DNA from: Archaeoglobaceae archaeon
GTDB lineage: Archaea; Halobacteriota; Archaeoglobi; Archaeoglobales; Archaeoglobaceae
Reading direction: 5' to 3'
Length of the DNA: 5,865 nucleotides
Assembly: GCA_027016055.1 (NCBI GenBank)
Contig: JALWBF010000157.1
Coordinates: forward strand, 1,376-7,240
Part shown: positions 1-5,090 of the stretch, piece after piece
How positions within the stretch are numbered: position 1 is the first letter of the stretch
Layout of the letters: every line of letters starts with the position of its first letter
Position numbers and translations under genes: made by a program
Notes under the pieces: generated by a model
What the model was told of the DNA's origin: nothing
The model's input: only the letters and a program-made list of their open reading frames with translations
The model's database searches: none

Positions 1-312
1 TCTTAAGCCGACAACGTAAACGACGATTCCAATTATGTATCCGTTGATGAATACGAAGAAGATTGGTGCCAAGCCGAAGAACAAGCCTAAGATCATCGCT
101 ATGAAGGCTTTTATCGAATTGTTCAGGAATATTATTGCGAAGATGATTATGGGCGGTAGCAACTTTACAAAGCTTAGCTCCGACGAGAATTGATTTAAAA
201 ACTGCTTAGCTTGTTCCGGATGGCTTTTAGCGGTCTGATAGCCGGCAAAGATCGACAATCCGAAGATGATCAGGAGAAATATAAAGTATGTAGCAATTTC
301 CCCTCTTTTCAT
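1..312 (-). CDS. SpoIIM/DUF95-family integral membrane protein, N-terminal part (runs off the left edge)
   Basis: The reverse strand from the ATG at 312 is open for 104 codons to the window edge. It starts MKRGEIATYFIFLLIIFG, with a first membrane helix at about residues 8-24. A short polar loop (about 26-46) follows, then further hydrophobic segments at about 50-63, 68-90 and 92-103. The stretch at 62-97 has the pattern typical of the SpoIIM family (PF01944): an asparagine pair (NNS), small residues and glycines between helices (GLFFGLAP), then a conserved NGYIIG. SpoIIM was named from Bacillus sporulation, but the family is widespread in archaea, where its role is unknown, so no sporulation function should be assumed. 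There is no Shine-Dalgarno sequence, and a TATA-like element lies 24-30 bases upstream, so the transcript is probably leaderless. The C-terminus is outside the window. Family call fairly sure; function unknown. Confidence 0.82.
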   Translation of the reverse strand, partial: MKRGEIATYFIFLLIIFGLSIFAGYQTAKSHPEQAKQFLNQFSSELSFVKLLPPIIIFAIIFLNNSIKAFIAMILGLFFGLAPIFFVFINGYIIGIVVYVVGLR

Positions 313-335
313 GTGGTCTTGTTGGTTGGGGTAAA

Positions 336-342
336 CATATAG
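336..342 (-). promoter_or_regulatory. TATA-like element of the SpoIIM-family gene
   Basis: On the minus strand CTATATG lies about 27 bases before the ATG at 312. This is the archaeal TATA-to-start-site distance, so transcription would begin at or very near the start codon (leaderless). The upstream flank CGTAACTT is only a weak match to a TFB recognition element. Position-based inference. Confidence 0.5.
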
Positions 343-359
343 AAGTTACGAAAGAAAAG

Positions 360-367
360 TTAATATA
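360..367 (+). promoter_or_regulatory. TATA box of alba with purine-rich TFB element
   Basis: TTAATATA is preceded by the purine-rich GAAAGAAAAG, a good TATA plus BRE arrangement. Transcription would start near 388-392, leaving a leader of about 10 bases that just includes the Shine-Dalgarno sequence. It lies back to back with the promoter of the divergent SpoIIM-family gene; the two TATA elements are less than 20 bases apart. Confidence 0.6.
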
Positions 368-389
368 GCATGACATTTTGCGAAGGAAA

Positions 390-396
390 GAGGTGA
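390..396 (+). promoter_or_regulatory. Shine-Dalgarno sequence of alba
   Basis: GAGGTGA, ending four bases before the ATG at 401, matches the complement of the archaeal 16S rRNA 3' end. It is the only strong ribosome binding site in front of a gene in this window and fixes the alba start. Confidence 0.75.
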
Positions 397-400
397 AAAA

Positions 401-673
401 ATGGCTGAGAACGCAGTGTTTGTTGGTAGCAAGCCGGTAATGAACTACGTGTTAGCCGTGTTGACGCAGTTCAACGGTGGAGCAAAGGAAGTAGCCATAA
501 AAGCCAGAGGTAAGGCTATAAGCAGAGCTGTAGACGTGGCAGAGATAGTCAGGAAAAGATTCCTAACGGATGTGGACGTTAAGGACATAAAGATTTCGAC
601 TGAAAAGGTTGAGAGCGAACAGGGAGAAGCAAACATTTCGGCGATCGAGATAATACTGGCTAAGAAGGAGTAA
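401..673 (+). CDS. alba: DNA/RNA-binding protein Alba
   Basis: Alba (PF01918) is an abundant small archaeal chromatin protein that binds DNA and RNA as dimers. The 90-residue length is typical. Diagnostic stretches are [17 protein letters not shown] (9-25), the basic [18 protein letters not shown] (34-51) and the C-terminal strands ending AIEIILAKK. In Sulfolobus Alba the first motif carries the lysine pair K16-K17; here it reads S10-K11, so the lysine known to be acetylated there is absent while the second is kept. The beta-hairpin that reaches into the DNA minor groove (about 65-80) reads [10 protein letters not shown] and has no arginine at its tip, unlike Sulfolobus Alba. It may be a variant or a second Alba paralogue with different binding. 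It is probably monocistronic: it has its own TATA box and Shine-Dalgarno sequence, and a T-rich terminator follows. Identity very sure. Confidence 0.96.
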   Translation: MAENAVFVGSKPVMNYVLAVLTQFNGGAKEVAIKARGKAISRAVDVAEIVRKRFLTDVDVKDIKISTEKVESEQGEANISAIEIILAKKE

Positions 674-722
674 TTTTTTATTTCACATTTTTATTCTCAT
701 CTCTTATTTCTATTTTATCCTT
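674..722 (+). terminator. T-rich intrinsic terminator after alba
   Basis: Directly after the alba stop codon comes a T6 run (674-679), then repeated T-rich stretches (about 681-692 and 701-717) with almost no G. Archaeal RNA polymerase terminates at such T runs without needing a hairpin, and I see no hairpin here. It separates alba from the next gene. Confidence 0.6.
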
Positions 723-730
723 TCTACGAT

Positions 731-740
731 TACATTTAAC
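731..740 (+). promoter_or_regulatory. Putative TATA-like element of the translin-family gene
   Basis: TACATTTAAC is centred about 27 bases before the ATG at 764. The sequence between it and the ATG (C-rich, then TTCAACTTAAATCC) has no Shine-Dalgarno sequence, so a leaderless transcript is likely. The match to the TATA consensus is weak. Confidence 0.4.
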
Positions 741-763
741 TACCCCCAATTCAACTTAAATCC

Positions 764-1381
764 ATGAACAAATTTAGACAAACTCTGGATGAATTCAGAA
801 GGATTCTGGAAGAGAAGGAACAGATGAGGGAAGAGCTGTTAAAGCTAACGAGGGAAATGAGGATAAACGCAACAAAGGCAATAGCGCTGTTGCATGCCAA
901 AGAGTTCGATAAGGCTGAGGAACACTTGAACAAAGCCCTTGAACTTATGGAAAGGATATATGAGTTTAAGGAGAAATACCCCGACATATACTACCCGATA
1001 ACCTTCGATGCCATGCAGGAGTTGGTCGAAGCATACTCATTTTACCACGTCTTAAAGCATGGGAACTTGGATATAGACTTTTCGAAGCTTAAGGTCGAAA
1101 TAGCTCCAATTCTTACGGGATTAGCCGATATGACCGGCGAGATTAGAAGGCACGTCTTAGATCTGCTTAGGGTCGGGGAGTTCGAGAAGGCTGAGAAACT
1201 CATCGAACTTATGGAGGAGATTTATCTCAATCTGCTCACCTTCAACTTCCCGGATAAGCTCACACCCCATCTGAGACCTAAGGTGGATTACATTAGGGGG
1301 GCGATCGAGAGAACGAAATCCGACTTTATATCGGCAAAGGTTGCATCGCTCGAAGAATACTTTAAAAAGATTTTTAAATAA
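764..1381 (+). CDS. Translin/Trax-family RNA-binding endoribonuclease (archaeal C3PO)
   Basis: This 205-residue, almost wholly helical protein fits the translin superfamily (PF01997). The N-terminal coiled-coil-like region (about 8-70) includes LTREMRINATKAIALLH. The core follows, with QELVEAYSF (85-93), GLADMTGEIRRHVLDLL (119-135) and a C-terminal basic helix around LRPKVDYIRGAIERTKSDF. In eukaryotic Trax the nuclease site uses two glutamates three residues apart (E-x-x-E) plus an aspartate. Here E86 and E89 keep that spacing, and D122 and E126 sit in the second motif, so it is probably Trax-like and catalytic rather than a binding-only translin. The Archaeoglobus fulgidus homologue is known to form a closed shell around short duplex RNA and to cleave it. 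No partner subunit gene is visible, so a homo-oligomer is expected. Its 3' end overlaps the convergent purB. Its cellular substrate in archaea is unknown. Confidence 0.87.
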   Translation: MNKFRQTLDEFRRILEEKEQMREELLKLTREMRINATKAIALLHAKEFDKAEEHLNKALELMERIYEFKEKYPDIYYPITFDAMQELVEAYSFYHVLKHGNLDIDFSKLKVEIAPILTGLADMTGEIRRHVLDLLRVGEFEKAEKLIELMEEIYLNLLTFNFPDKLTPHLRPKVDYIRGAIERTKSDFISAKVASLEEYFKKIFK

Positions 1382-1430
1382 CGCCTTTGATCCATTCAAC
1401 AACTTTATCTATCCTTTCCTTTGCCGTTCC
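1369..1430. terminator. Convergent 3' junction with T-rich tracts on both strands
   Basis: The stop codons of the translin-family gene (1379-1381, plus) and purB (1374-1376, minus) lie in an 8-base overlap. T5 runs occur on both strands at the junction (1371-1375 on plus, 1365-1369 read on minus). The plus strand stays pyrimidine-rich through about 1400-1423. Because there is no intergenic space, each transcript must end inside or antisense to the other gene. The terminator assignment is inferred from composition and position. Confidence 0.4.
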
Positions 1431-2714
1431 CAAGTAATTTTCCGGCTTCAGCAACTCCCTAATTTCATCTTCGCTGAGGTATCTCCTTACGACCTCATCC
1501 CTCAGCAACTCATCAAGCAGACTCGTGTTGTTTTCATAAGCCCGCATCGACGCATTTCTAACGAGCTCATGAGCCTCCTGTCTTCCCAAGCCTTTTTTAG
1601 TTAAGGCTATCATCACGGCTTCGCTAAGATTCAGTCCCTTCAGCCTTTCTAGGTTCTCACGAATTCTATCCGGATTAAGCCTTATCCTCTCAACGACCCT
1701 TATCATCTTCGTTAGAATGTGATCGGTCAAGACCGTGGCTTCGACCAGTATTATCCTCTCAGCGGAAGAGTTCGTAAGATCCCTTTCCTCCCAAAGAATT
1801 GCACTCTGATGCTGCGGCTCTACAAATCCCCTTATCACCCTCGCAATTCCGCATATGTTCTCGCAGTCTATAGGATTCCTCTTATGCGGCATCGTCGAGC
1901 TTCCAACCTGCTTTTTGCCGAACTCCTCCATAAGTTCCCCAACTTCACCCCTCTGCAAAACCCTGAAGTTCGTAGCAATTTTTTCAAGAGTAGTAGCCAA
2001 ATTTGCGAGAAATTCAACGTATTCGCAGTATATATCCCTCGGAACTATTTGAGTCGAGATTATCGCCGGCTTAAGTCCCAACAGTCTCATAACTTCCTCT
2101 TCTATCTCAAAGCCATCCTTCCCAAACCCGGCCTGAGTTCCGACTGCACCGCTCATCTGTCCGACCAAAAGCCTTTCCTTCATCTGTCTTAGCCTTATTA
2201 AGTGCCTCGCAAGCTCTGAAGCCCAGACAGCAAACCTGAATCCGTATGTAGTTGGTAAAGCCGGCTGTCCGTGAGTTCTACCCAAACAGACGACATCCCT
2301 ATACTCAATAGCTTTATTAACGAACAACTCGGTCAACCTCTTCAACTTCAGCTCGATGATCTTTACCGAATCCCTAAGCTGAGTTGCGACGGCTGTGTCT
2401 GTTATATCGTTCGACGTTGCACCGAAGTGAACCCATCTCGCAACTTCCGGATCAACGACTTCGCTTATCGCTTTAACCAAAGCCATCACATCATGCTTAA
2501 TTTCCCTCTCAATCTCCTTTACCCTCCTTGCAGTTACCTTCAGGGCTTGTTCTTGCGCCTTCCTTACCTTCTCCTCGCTCAGATAACCCTTTTTCGCCAA
2601 AGCCCTAAGAAGTGCGATCTCAACCCAGATCATCCTCTTTATCTTGCTATCTTCGCTCCAAATCCTCTTCATTTCATCAGTTCCGTAGCGGTAGTCTATC
2701 GGATGGACGATCAT
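1374..2714 (-). CDS. purB: Adenylosuccinate lyase
   Basis: This cytosolic enzyme releases fumarate in two purine steps: SAICAR to AICAR, and adenylosuccinate to AMP. The 446 residues match the family length. Visible in order are the archaeal-type N-terminus MIVHPIDYRYGTDEM; HDVMA (74-78); HFGATSNDITDT (96-107); GRTHGQPALPTT (145-156) with the catalytic histidine H148; and the fumarase/aspartase superfamily signature GSSTMPHKRNP (271-281), whose serine pair S272/S273 lies in the mobile catalytic loop. The C-terminal helical domain (about 358-440) is complete. This pattern separates it from argininosuccinate lyase and fumarase. The start at 2714 gives the usual N-terminus and has a TATA element about 26 bases upstream with no Shine-Dalgarno sequence, so it is probably leaderless. 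It is divergent from rnp4 and convergent with the translin-family gene. No other pur gene is in the window. Confidence 0.96.
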   Translation of the reverse strand: MIVHPIDYRYGTDEMKRIWSEDSKIKRMIWVEIALLRALAKKGYLSEEKVRKAQEQALKVTARRVKEIEREIKHDVMALVKAISEVVDPEVARWVHFGATSNDITDTAVATQLRDSVKIIELKLKRLTELFVNKAIEYRDVVCLGRTHGQPALPTTYGFRFAVWASELARHLIRLRQMKERLLVGQMSGAVGTQAGFGKDGFEIEEEVMRLLGLKPAIISTQIVPRDIYCEYVEFLANLATTLEKIATNFRVLQRGEVGELMEEFGKKQVGSSTMPHKRNPIDCENICGIARVIRGFVEPQHQSAILWEERDLTNSSAERIILVEATVLTDHILTKMIRVVERIRLNPDRIRENLERLKGLNLSEAVMIALTKKGLGRQEAHELVRNASMRAYENNTSLLDELLRDEVVRRYLSEDEIRELLKPENYLGTAKERIDKVVEWIKGVI

Positions 2715-2735
2715 ATTTCGGATTCTGCAAGCAAC

Positions 2736-2743
2736 TATTTTAA
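2736..2743. promoter_or_regulatory. AT element placed to serve as TATA box for both purB and rnp4
   Basis: The divergent gap is only 50 bases (2715-2764). Its sole AT-rich box is TATTTTAA on plus, TTAAAATA on minus. Its centre is about 25 bases from the purB ATG and about 25-26 bases from the rnp4 ATG, the right distance for a leaderless start in both directions. I see no second TATA candidate for either gene. Sharing one box is inferred from geometry. Confidence 0.5.
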
Positions 2744-2753
2744 CATTCCCGAT

Positions 2754-2773
2754 TATGCTTAGATATGCTTAAG
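2754..2773 (+). repeat. Tandem imperfect 10-base repeat over the rnp4 start codon
   Basis: TATGCTTAGA is followed at once by TATGCTTAAG (eight of ten bases equal). The second copy holds the rnp4 ATG (2765). The first holds an ATG at 2755 in another frame, which reads five codons to a TAA at 2770-2772 inside rnp4. It probably reflects a small local duplication. Confidence 0.6.
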
Positions 2774-3097
2774 AGGGAGAAAAGGCTTGAGAAGAAGATA
2801 GCCAAGGAGAGAATCGGGATACTGTTCGAGATGATGGAAAGAATGAAGTATGAGGATTACGATCTTGCCAGACGTTACGTTGAGCTTGCAAGGAGAATAG
2901 CCATGAAGTATAGGCTGAAGTTACCTAAAAGATACAAGCTTCTATTCTGCAAGAAGTGCCTTTATCCGTATAAAGAAGGAAAGTTCAGGGTTCGAATTAG
3001 GAAATCGAGGGTGATAATAACCTGCCTTAACTGCGGATACGAACGCAGGATTCCGATCCGCCCCAAGAAGAGAAATAAATATAAAAATCAAAAATAA
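2765..3097 (+). CDS. rnp4: Ribonuclease P protein component 4 (Rpp21/Rpr2 family)
   Basis: Rnp4 is one of the small protein subunits of archaeal RNase P, the ribonucleoprotein that removes 5' leaders from precursor tRNA. The 110-residue protein has two parts. A basic N-terminal helical pair (about 3-50, including ARRYVELARRIAMKYRLKLP) is known in this family to contact partner Rpp29. A C-terminal zinc ribbon has ligands C62-x2-C65 and C87-x2-C90. GYERRIPIRP after the last cysteine is also family-like (PF04032). The tail is rich in lysine, arginine and asparagine and is coded by A-rich DNA that may double as a promoter for the next gene. It is the first gene of a likely two-gene operon with ylbF, three bases downstream. 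No Shine-Dalgarno sequence is present, so it is probably leaderless. Confidence 0.94.
   Translation: MLKREKRLEKKIAKERIGILFEMMERMKYEDYDLARRYVELARRIAMKYRLKLPKRYKLLFCKKCLYPYKEGKFRVRIRKSRVIITCLNCGYERRIPIRPKKRNKYKNQK
3072..3086 (+). promoter_or_regulatory. Possible internal promoter for ylbF inside the 3' end of rnp4
   Basis: The A-rich end of rnp4 contains GAAATAAATATAAAA, a good TATA-like match with a purine-rich flank. A transcript from it would start near 3105, too late for the ATG at 3101 but suitable for the starts at 3155 or 3161. It may instead be only the effect of Lys/Asn codons. Confidence 0.3.
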
Positions 3098-3100
3098 AAA

Positions 3101-3517
3101 ATGGAAAAGTTGATATATGAGTGGTGCAAAGTCGTGAGAAAGGTTGCGGGTGGAATGGAAATGGCAATTGATGCAGTTAGGGAAAAGGCGTTGGCTTTGG
3201 CGGATGCAATCTTGGAATTGGAGGAGTATAAGGAATTTGTTGAGATGGAGCAGAAGTTGAAGGAAGATGAAGTGGCACAGGAGTTGCTCGTCGAATTTCA
3301 GCGGAAACAGCAGGATTTCATCGCAAAACAACTTTCCGGAGAGTTCGATCAGGAGCTTTTAAACGAGCTAACCGATATTCAGTCGAAGTTGAATGCAAGA
3401 GAGAGTGTTGTCAATTTCCTTGAAGCTTATAACAGGCTTCTTGCGGTTTTAAGCGAAATCGTCGATTTGATCAGCGAAAGAATAAATTTGGATCTCAGCG
3501 AAGTTTACAGAAGATAA
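3101..3517 (+). CDS. YlbF/YmcA-family protein
   Basis: From about residue 20 this protein shows the helical YlbF/Com_YlbF pattern (PF06133). REKALALADAILELEEYKEFVEMEQ is followed by a charged linker (LKEDEVAQELL), a Q/K-rich helix (EFQRKQQDFI, about 65-74), a break with Gly-Glu, and a last long helix ending VNFLEAYNRLLAVLSEIVDLI. In Bacillus subtilis YlbF, YmcA and YaaT form a complex that directs RNase Y mRNA processing and affects competence, biofilm and sporulation; the archaeal role is unknown. It lies three bases after rnp4, so it is probably cotranscribed. The start is unsure. The ATG at 3101 adds 18 residues (MEKLIYEWCKVVRKVAGG) that look unlike the family. ATGs at 3155 or 3161 give about 119-120 residues, the usual family size, and GGGTGG at 3148-3153 could serve the ATG at 3161. 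Confidence 0.78.
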   Translation: MEKLIYEWCKVVRKVAGGMEMAIDAVREKALALADAILELEEYKEFVEMEQKLKEDEVAQELLVEFQRKQQDFIAKQLSGEFDQELLNELTDIQSKLNARESVVNFLEAYNRLLAVLSEIVDLISERINLDLSEVYRR

Positions 3518-3530
3518 ACGATCGAAATTC

Positions 3531-3568
3531 TATAGCTTTTATTTTATTTAATTATTTTTGTTATTAAA
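3531..3568 (+). terminator. T-rich terminator after the YlbF-family gene
   Basis: Beginning 14 bases after the stop codon, the plus strand runs through repeated T tracts (TTTTATTTTATTT, then TTATTTTTGTTATT). This fits archaeal hairpin-independent termination of the rnp4-ylbF unit. Confidence 0.5.
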
Positions 3569-3569
3569 T

Positions 3570-3592
3570 ATTATTTGAATTAATCAAATTAT
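3570..3592. repeat. Imperfect inverted repeat, possible operator
   Basis: Arms ATTATTTGA and TCAAATTAT (one mismatch) flank a 5-base spacer ATTAA. The site lies just upstream of the putative TATA element of the DHPS-like gene, a usual place for an archaeal activator or repressor site. The AT-rich background makes chance a real alternative. Confidence 0.3.
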
Positions 3593-3600
3593 GACCAAAA

Positions 3601-3611
3601 ATAAATTAAAA
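3601..3611 (+). promoter_or_regulatory. TATA-like element of the DHPS-like gene
   Basis: ATAAATTAAAA is centred about 28 bases before the ATG at 3634. No Shine-Dalgarno sequence precedes the ATG (TTCATTATCGACC), so the transcript is probably leaderless. Other AT stretches in this gap could also be used. Confidence 0.45.
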
Positions 3612-3633
3612 TCGAAATTCTTCATTATCGACC

Positions 3634-5058
3634 ATGAAAATATTGGTCGTTACGGGCAAGCTTGCGGAAAACGAAGCAAAATCTCTCGCTCAAAAGTTCA
3701 AATTTGACGTTTACGTCGCAGATGTTGAAGTTGCCGCATTCATAACACCATCTCACCTTCGCAATCTCGATCTAAGTAATTACGATCTTGTTTTGGTTCC
3801 CGGACTTGCTAAGGGAGATTGGAGATCTCTTGAAGAGGAGAAGGGAGTTAAGATAAGATTGGGCTCGATCCATATATCGGATCTGCCCTTAGTTCTGAAA
3901 AATTTGGATAAGATCGAGCTTTCACACGAGATACCGGCATGCAGACTTCTTGGGACTGTAAAGACCGAAGAGACAATAAGACTCGTTGAATCCCAGAAGG
4001 AATGCAAGTTTAAGATCGGTGAAGTCGAAATCGGGGGAAGGGCGAAGATAGTTGCCGAAATAGTGGATGCGACAAAGCTCAGCAAGGACGAGCTTATAGA
4101 GAGAATAGAATACTACTGCGAAAGCGGAGCGGATATAATTGATCTGGGAATACCGTTGGAGTTCGACGTTTGCGATGTTAGAAGAACTGTGAAGGTTGCG
4201 AGGGATCACTGCAAAGCGTTGAGCATAGACACATTCGATAAAAAAGCAATAGAGATCGGCATAGAGCAGGGCATCGACATGGTGATGAGCGTATCGTATT
4301 CGAACCTCGAGTGTTCGGAACTGCTTAAGGATGTAGCCGTCGTTGCCGTGGAAAGAGATGTAAGAAGGCTGAAGAGGCTGGTTGAATCTTTAAAGCGAAG
4401 AACGGAGAAGGTTATTGCAGATCCGATCCTCGATCCGCCGTTAAGGGTTGCAAGCTCGATTGCGAGATATATCGAATACAGAAGGATAGATCCGGAAACA
4501 CCTCTTCTCATGGGTATAGGAAACGTTACCGAACTGATAGATGCGGATTCGATCGGAATAAATGCGGTAATGGCTTGCATAGCGGAAGAAATAGGTGTGG
4601 AACTCTTATTTACGACCGAAGCGAGCGTTAAAACGAGGGGTTGCGTTAGAGAACTTAGAACCGCAAGCTACATGGCGAAGGCATCGAAGATCAAAAAAAC
4701 TCCGCCGAAGGATTTGGGTTTAAATCTTCTTGTTGTGAAGGAGAAAACCGCAATTACTTCGAGAGAACCTTCCGGCAGTATTGTAGAAGCTAGGGCTAAA
4801 AAGAAGTTTGTCAGAGATCCGAAGGGGGATTTTAGAATCTGGATATGGAACGGAAAGATCGTCTGCGAGCACGAAAACGTGACTATAATCGGAAGAACAG
4901 CTAAGGAAATAACAGATACGATCATAGAGCTCGATCTCGTTTCAAGACTCGATCATGCGGGATACTTGGGAAGGGAACTGATGAAAGCCGAAATAGCTCT
5001 GAAGCTCGGGAAGAACTACGTGCAGGATGAAGAGTTGAAATTCGGCATATACTCCTAA
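3634..5058 (+). CDS. Dihydropteroate synthase-related protein (archaeal three-part type, MJ0107-like)
   Basis: The 474 residues divide into three parts. An N-terminal Rossmann-like domain (about 1-120) begins MKILVVTGKLAENEAK and holds VLVPGLAKGDW. A TIM-barrel pterin-binding domain (about 135-345) has SGADIIDLG (164-172), SIDT (197-200), IADPILDPP (261-269) and LLMGIGNVTELIDADS (291-306), the positions of the DHPS pterin-site strands. A C-terminal DUF4346-like domain (about 385-474) has DFRIWIWNGKIVCEH and YLGRELMKAEIALKLG. This architecture is known from archaea that lack a bacterial-type DHPS. Its barrel suggests a pterin condensation step, probably in tetrahydromethanopterin synthesis, but I know of no settled biochemical proof, so the reaction is inferred. 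The canonical folate-enzyme substrate residues for p-aminobenzoate need not be kept, since the archaeal pathway uses a ribosyl-aminobenzene. It is followed closely by the GPN GTPase gene. Confidence 0.85.
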   Translation: MKILVVTGKLAENEAKSLAQKFKFDVYVADVEVAAFITPSHLRNLDLSNYDLVLVPGLAKGDWRSLEEEKGVKIRLGSIHISDLPLVLKNLDKIELSHEIPACRLLGTVKTEETIRLVESQKECKFKIGEVEIGGRAKIVAEIVDATKLSKDELIERIEYYCESGADIIDLGIPLEFDVCDVRRTVKVARDHCKALSIDTFDKKAIEIGIEQGIDMVMSVSYSNLECSELLKDVAVVAVERDVRRLKRLVESLKRRTEKVIADPILDPPLRVASSIARYIEYRRIDPETPLLMGIGNVTELIDADSIGINAVMACIAEEIGVELLFTTEASVKTRGCVRELRTASYMAKASKIKKTPPKDLGLNLLVVKEKTAITSREPSGSIVEARAKKKFVRDPKGDFRIWIWNGKIVCEHENVTIIGRTAKEITDTIIELDLVSRLDHAGYLGRELMKAEIALKLGKNYVQDEELKFGIYS

Positions 5059-5059
5059 A

Positions 5060-5068
5060 TCTTAATTA
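5060..5068 (+). promoter_or_regulatory. Possible TATA element of the GPN GTPase gene
   Basis: TCTTAATTAG (within 5060-5068) is centred about 27 bases before the ATG at 5091, which supports that start as leaderless. A weaker candidate, CATATACT at 5046-5053, would instead fit the ATG at 5073. Cotranscription from the DHPS-like gene is equally possible. Confidence 0.35.
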
Positions 5069-5090
5069 GCCGATGTTAATCCTTCCATTT

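Larger units (their letters stand above)
3521..3621 (+). repeat. 11-base direct repeat bracketing the AT-rich intergenic segment
   Basis: ATCGAAATTCT occurs at 3521-3531, just after the YlbF-family stop, and again at 3611-3621, just before the DHPS-like gene. The copies are 90 bases apart. The enclosed DNA is nearly all A/T. The two copies could be regulator sites or the footprint of an old rearrangement; no transposase or clear terminal inverted repeat is present. Confidence 0.6.

Noticed and set aside
674..763. Small gene or RNA between alba and the translin-family gene
   Set aside because: The 90 bases are a T-rich terminator followed by a short promoter; no start-plus-frame or stable hairpin was seen.
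1341..1604. Plus-strand reading frame across the translin/purB junction
   Set aside because: It overlaps two well-supported genes in other frames, has no promoter or ribosome binding site, and has no recognisable motif.
1719..2762. Long plus-strand reading frames antisense to purB (1719-2192, 1855-2052, 2271-2762)
   Set aside because: They lie fully opposite a strongly conserved purB, show no family pattern, and their Pro/Ser/Leu-rich composition is what the reverse complement of a charged protein gives.
2942..3331. Minus-strand reading frame opposite rnp4 and ylbF
   Set aside because: It is the antisense shadow of the zinc ribbon and the YlbF helices, and its translation is compositionally odd.
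3518..3633. Insertion-sequence remnant or replication origin in the AT-rich gap
   Set aside because: There is a direct repeat but no terminal inverted repeats, transposase fragment or origin recognition boxes with G runs, and the gap is only 116 bases.
3780..4925. Minus-strand reading frames inside the DHPS-like gene
   Set aside because: They are opposite the conserved pterin-binding barrel and C-terminal domain, and their Ser/Ile/Phe-rich composition is typical of antisense frames.
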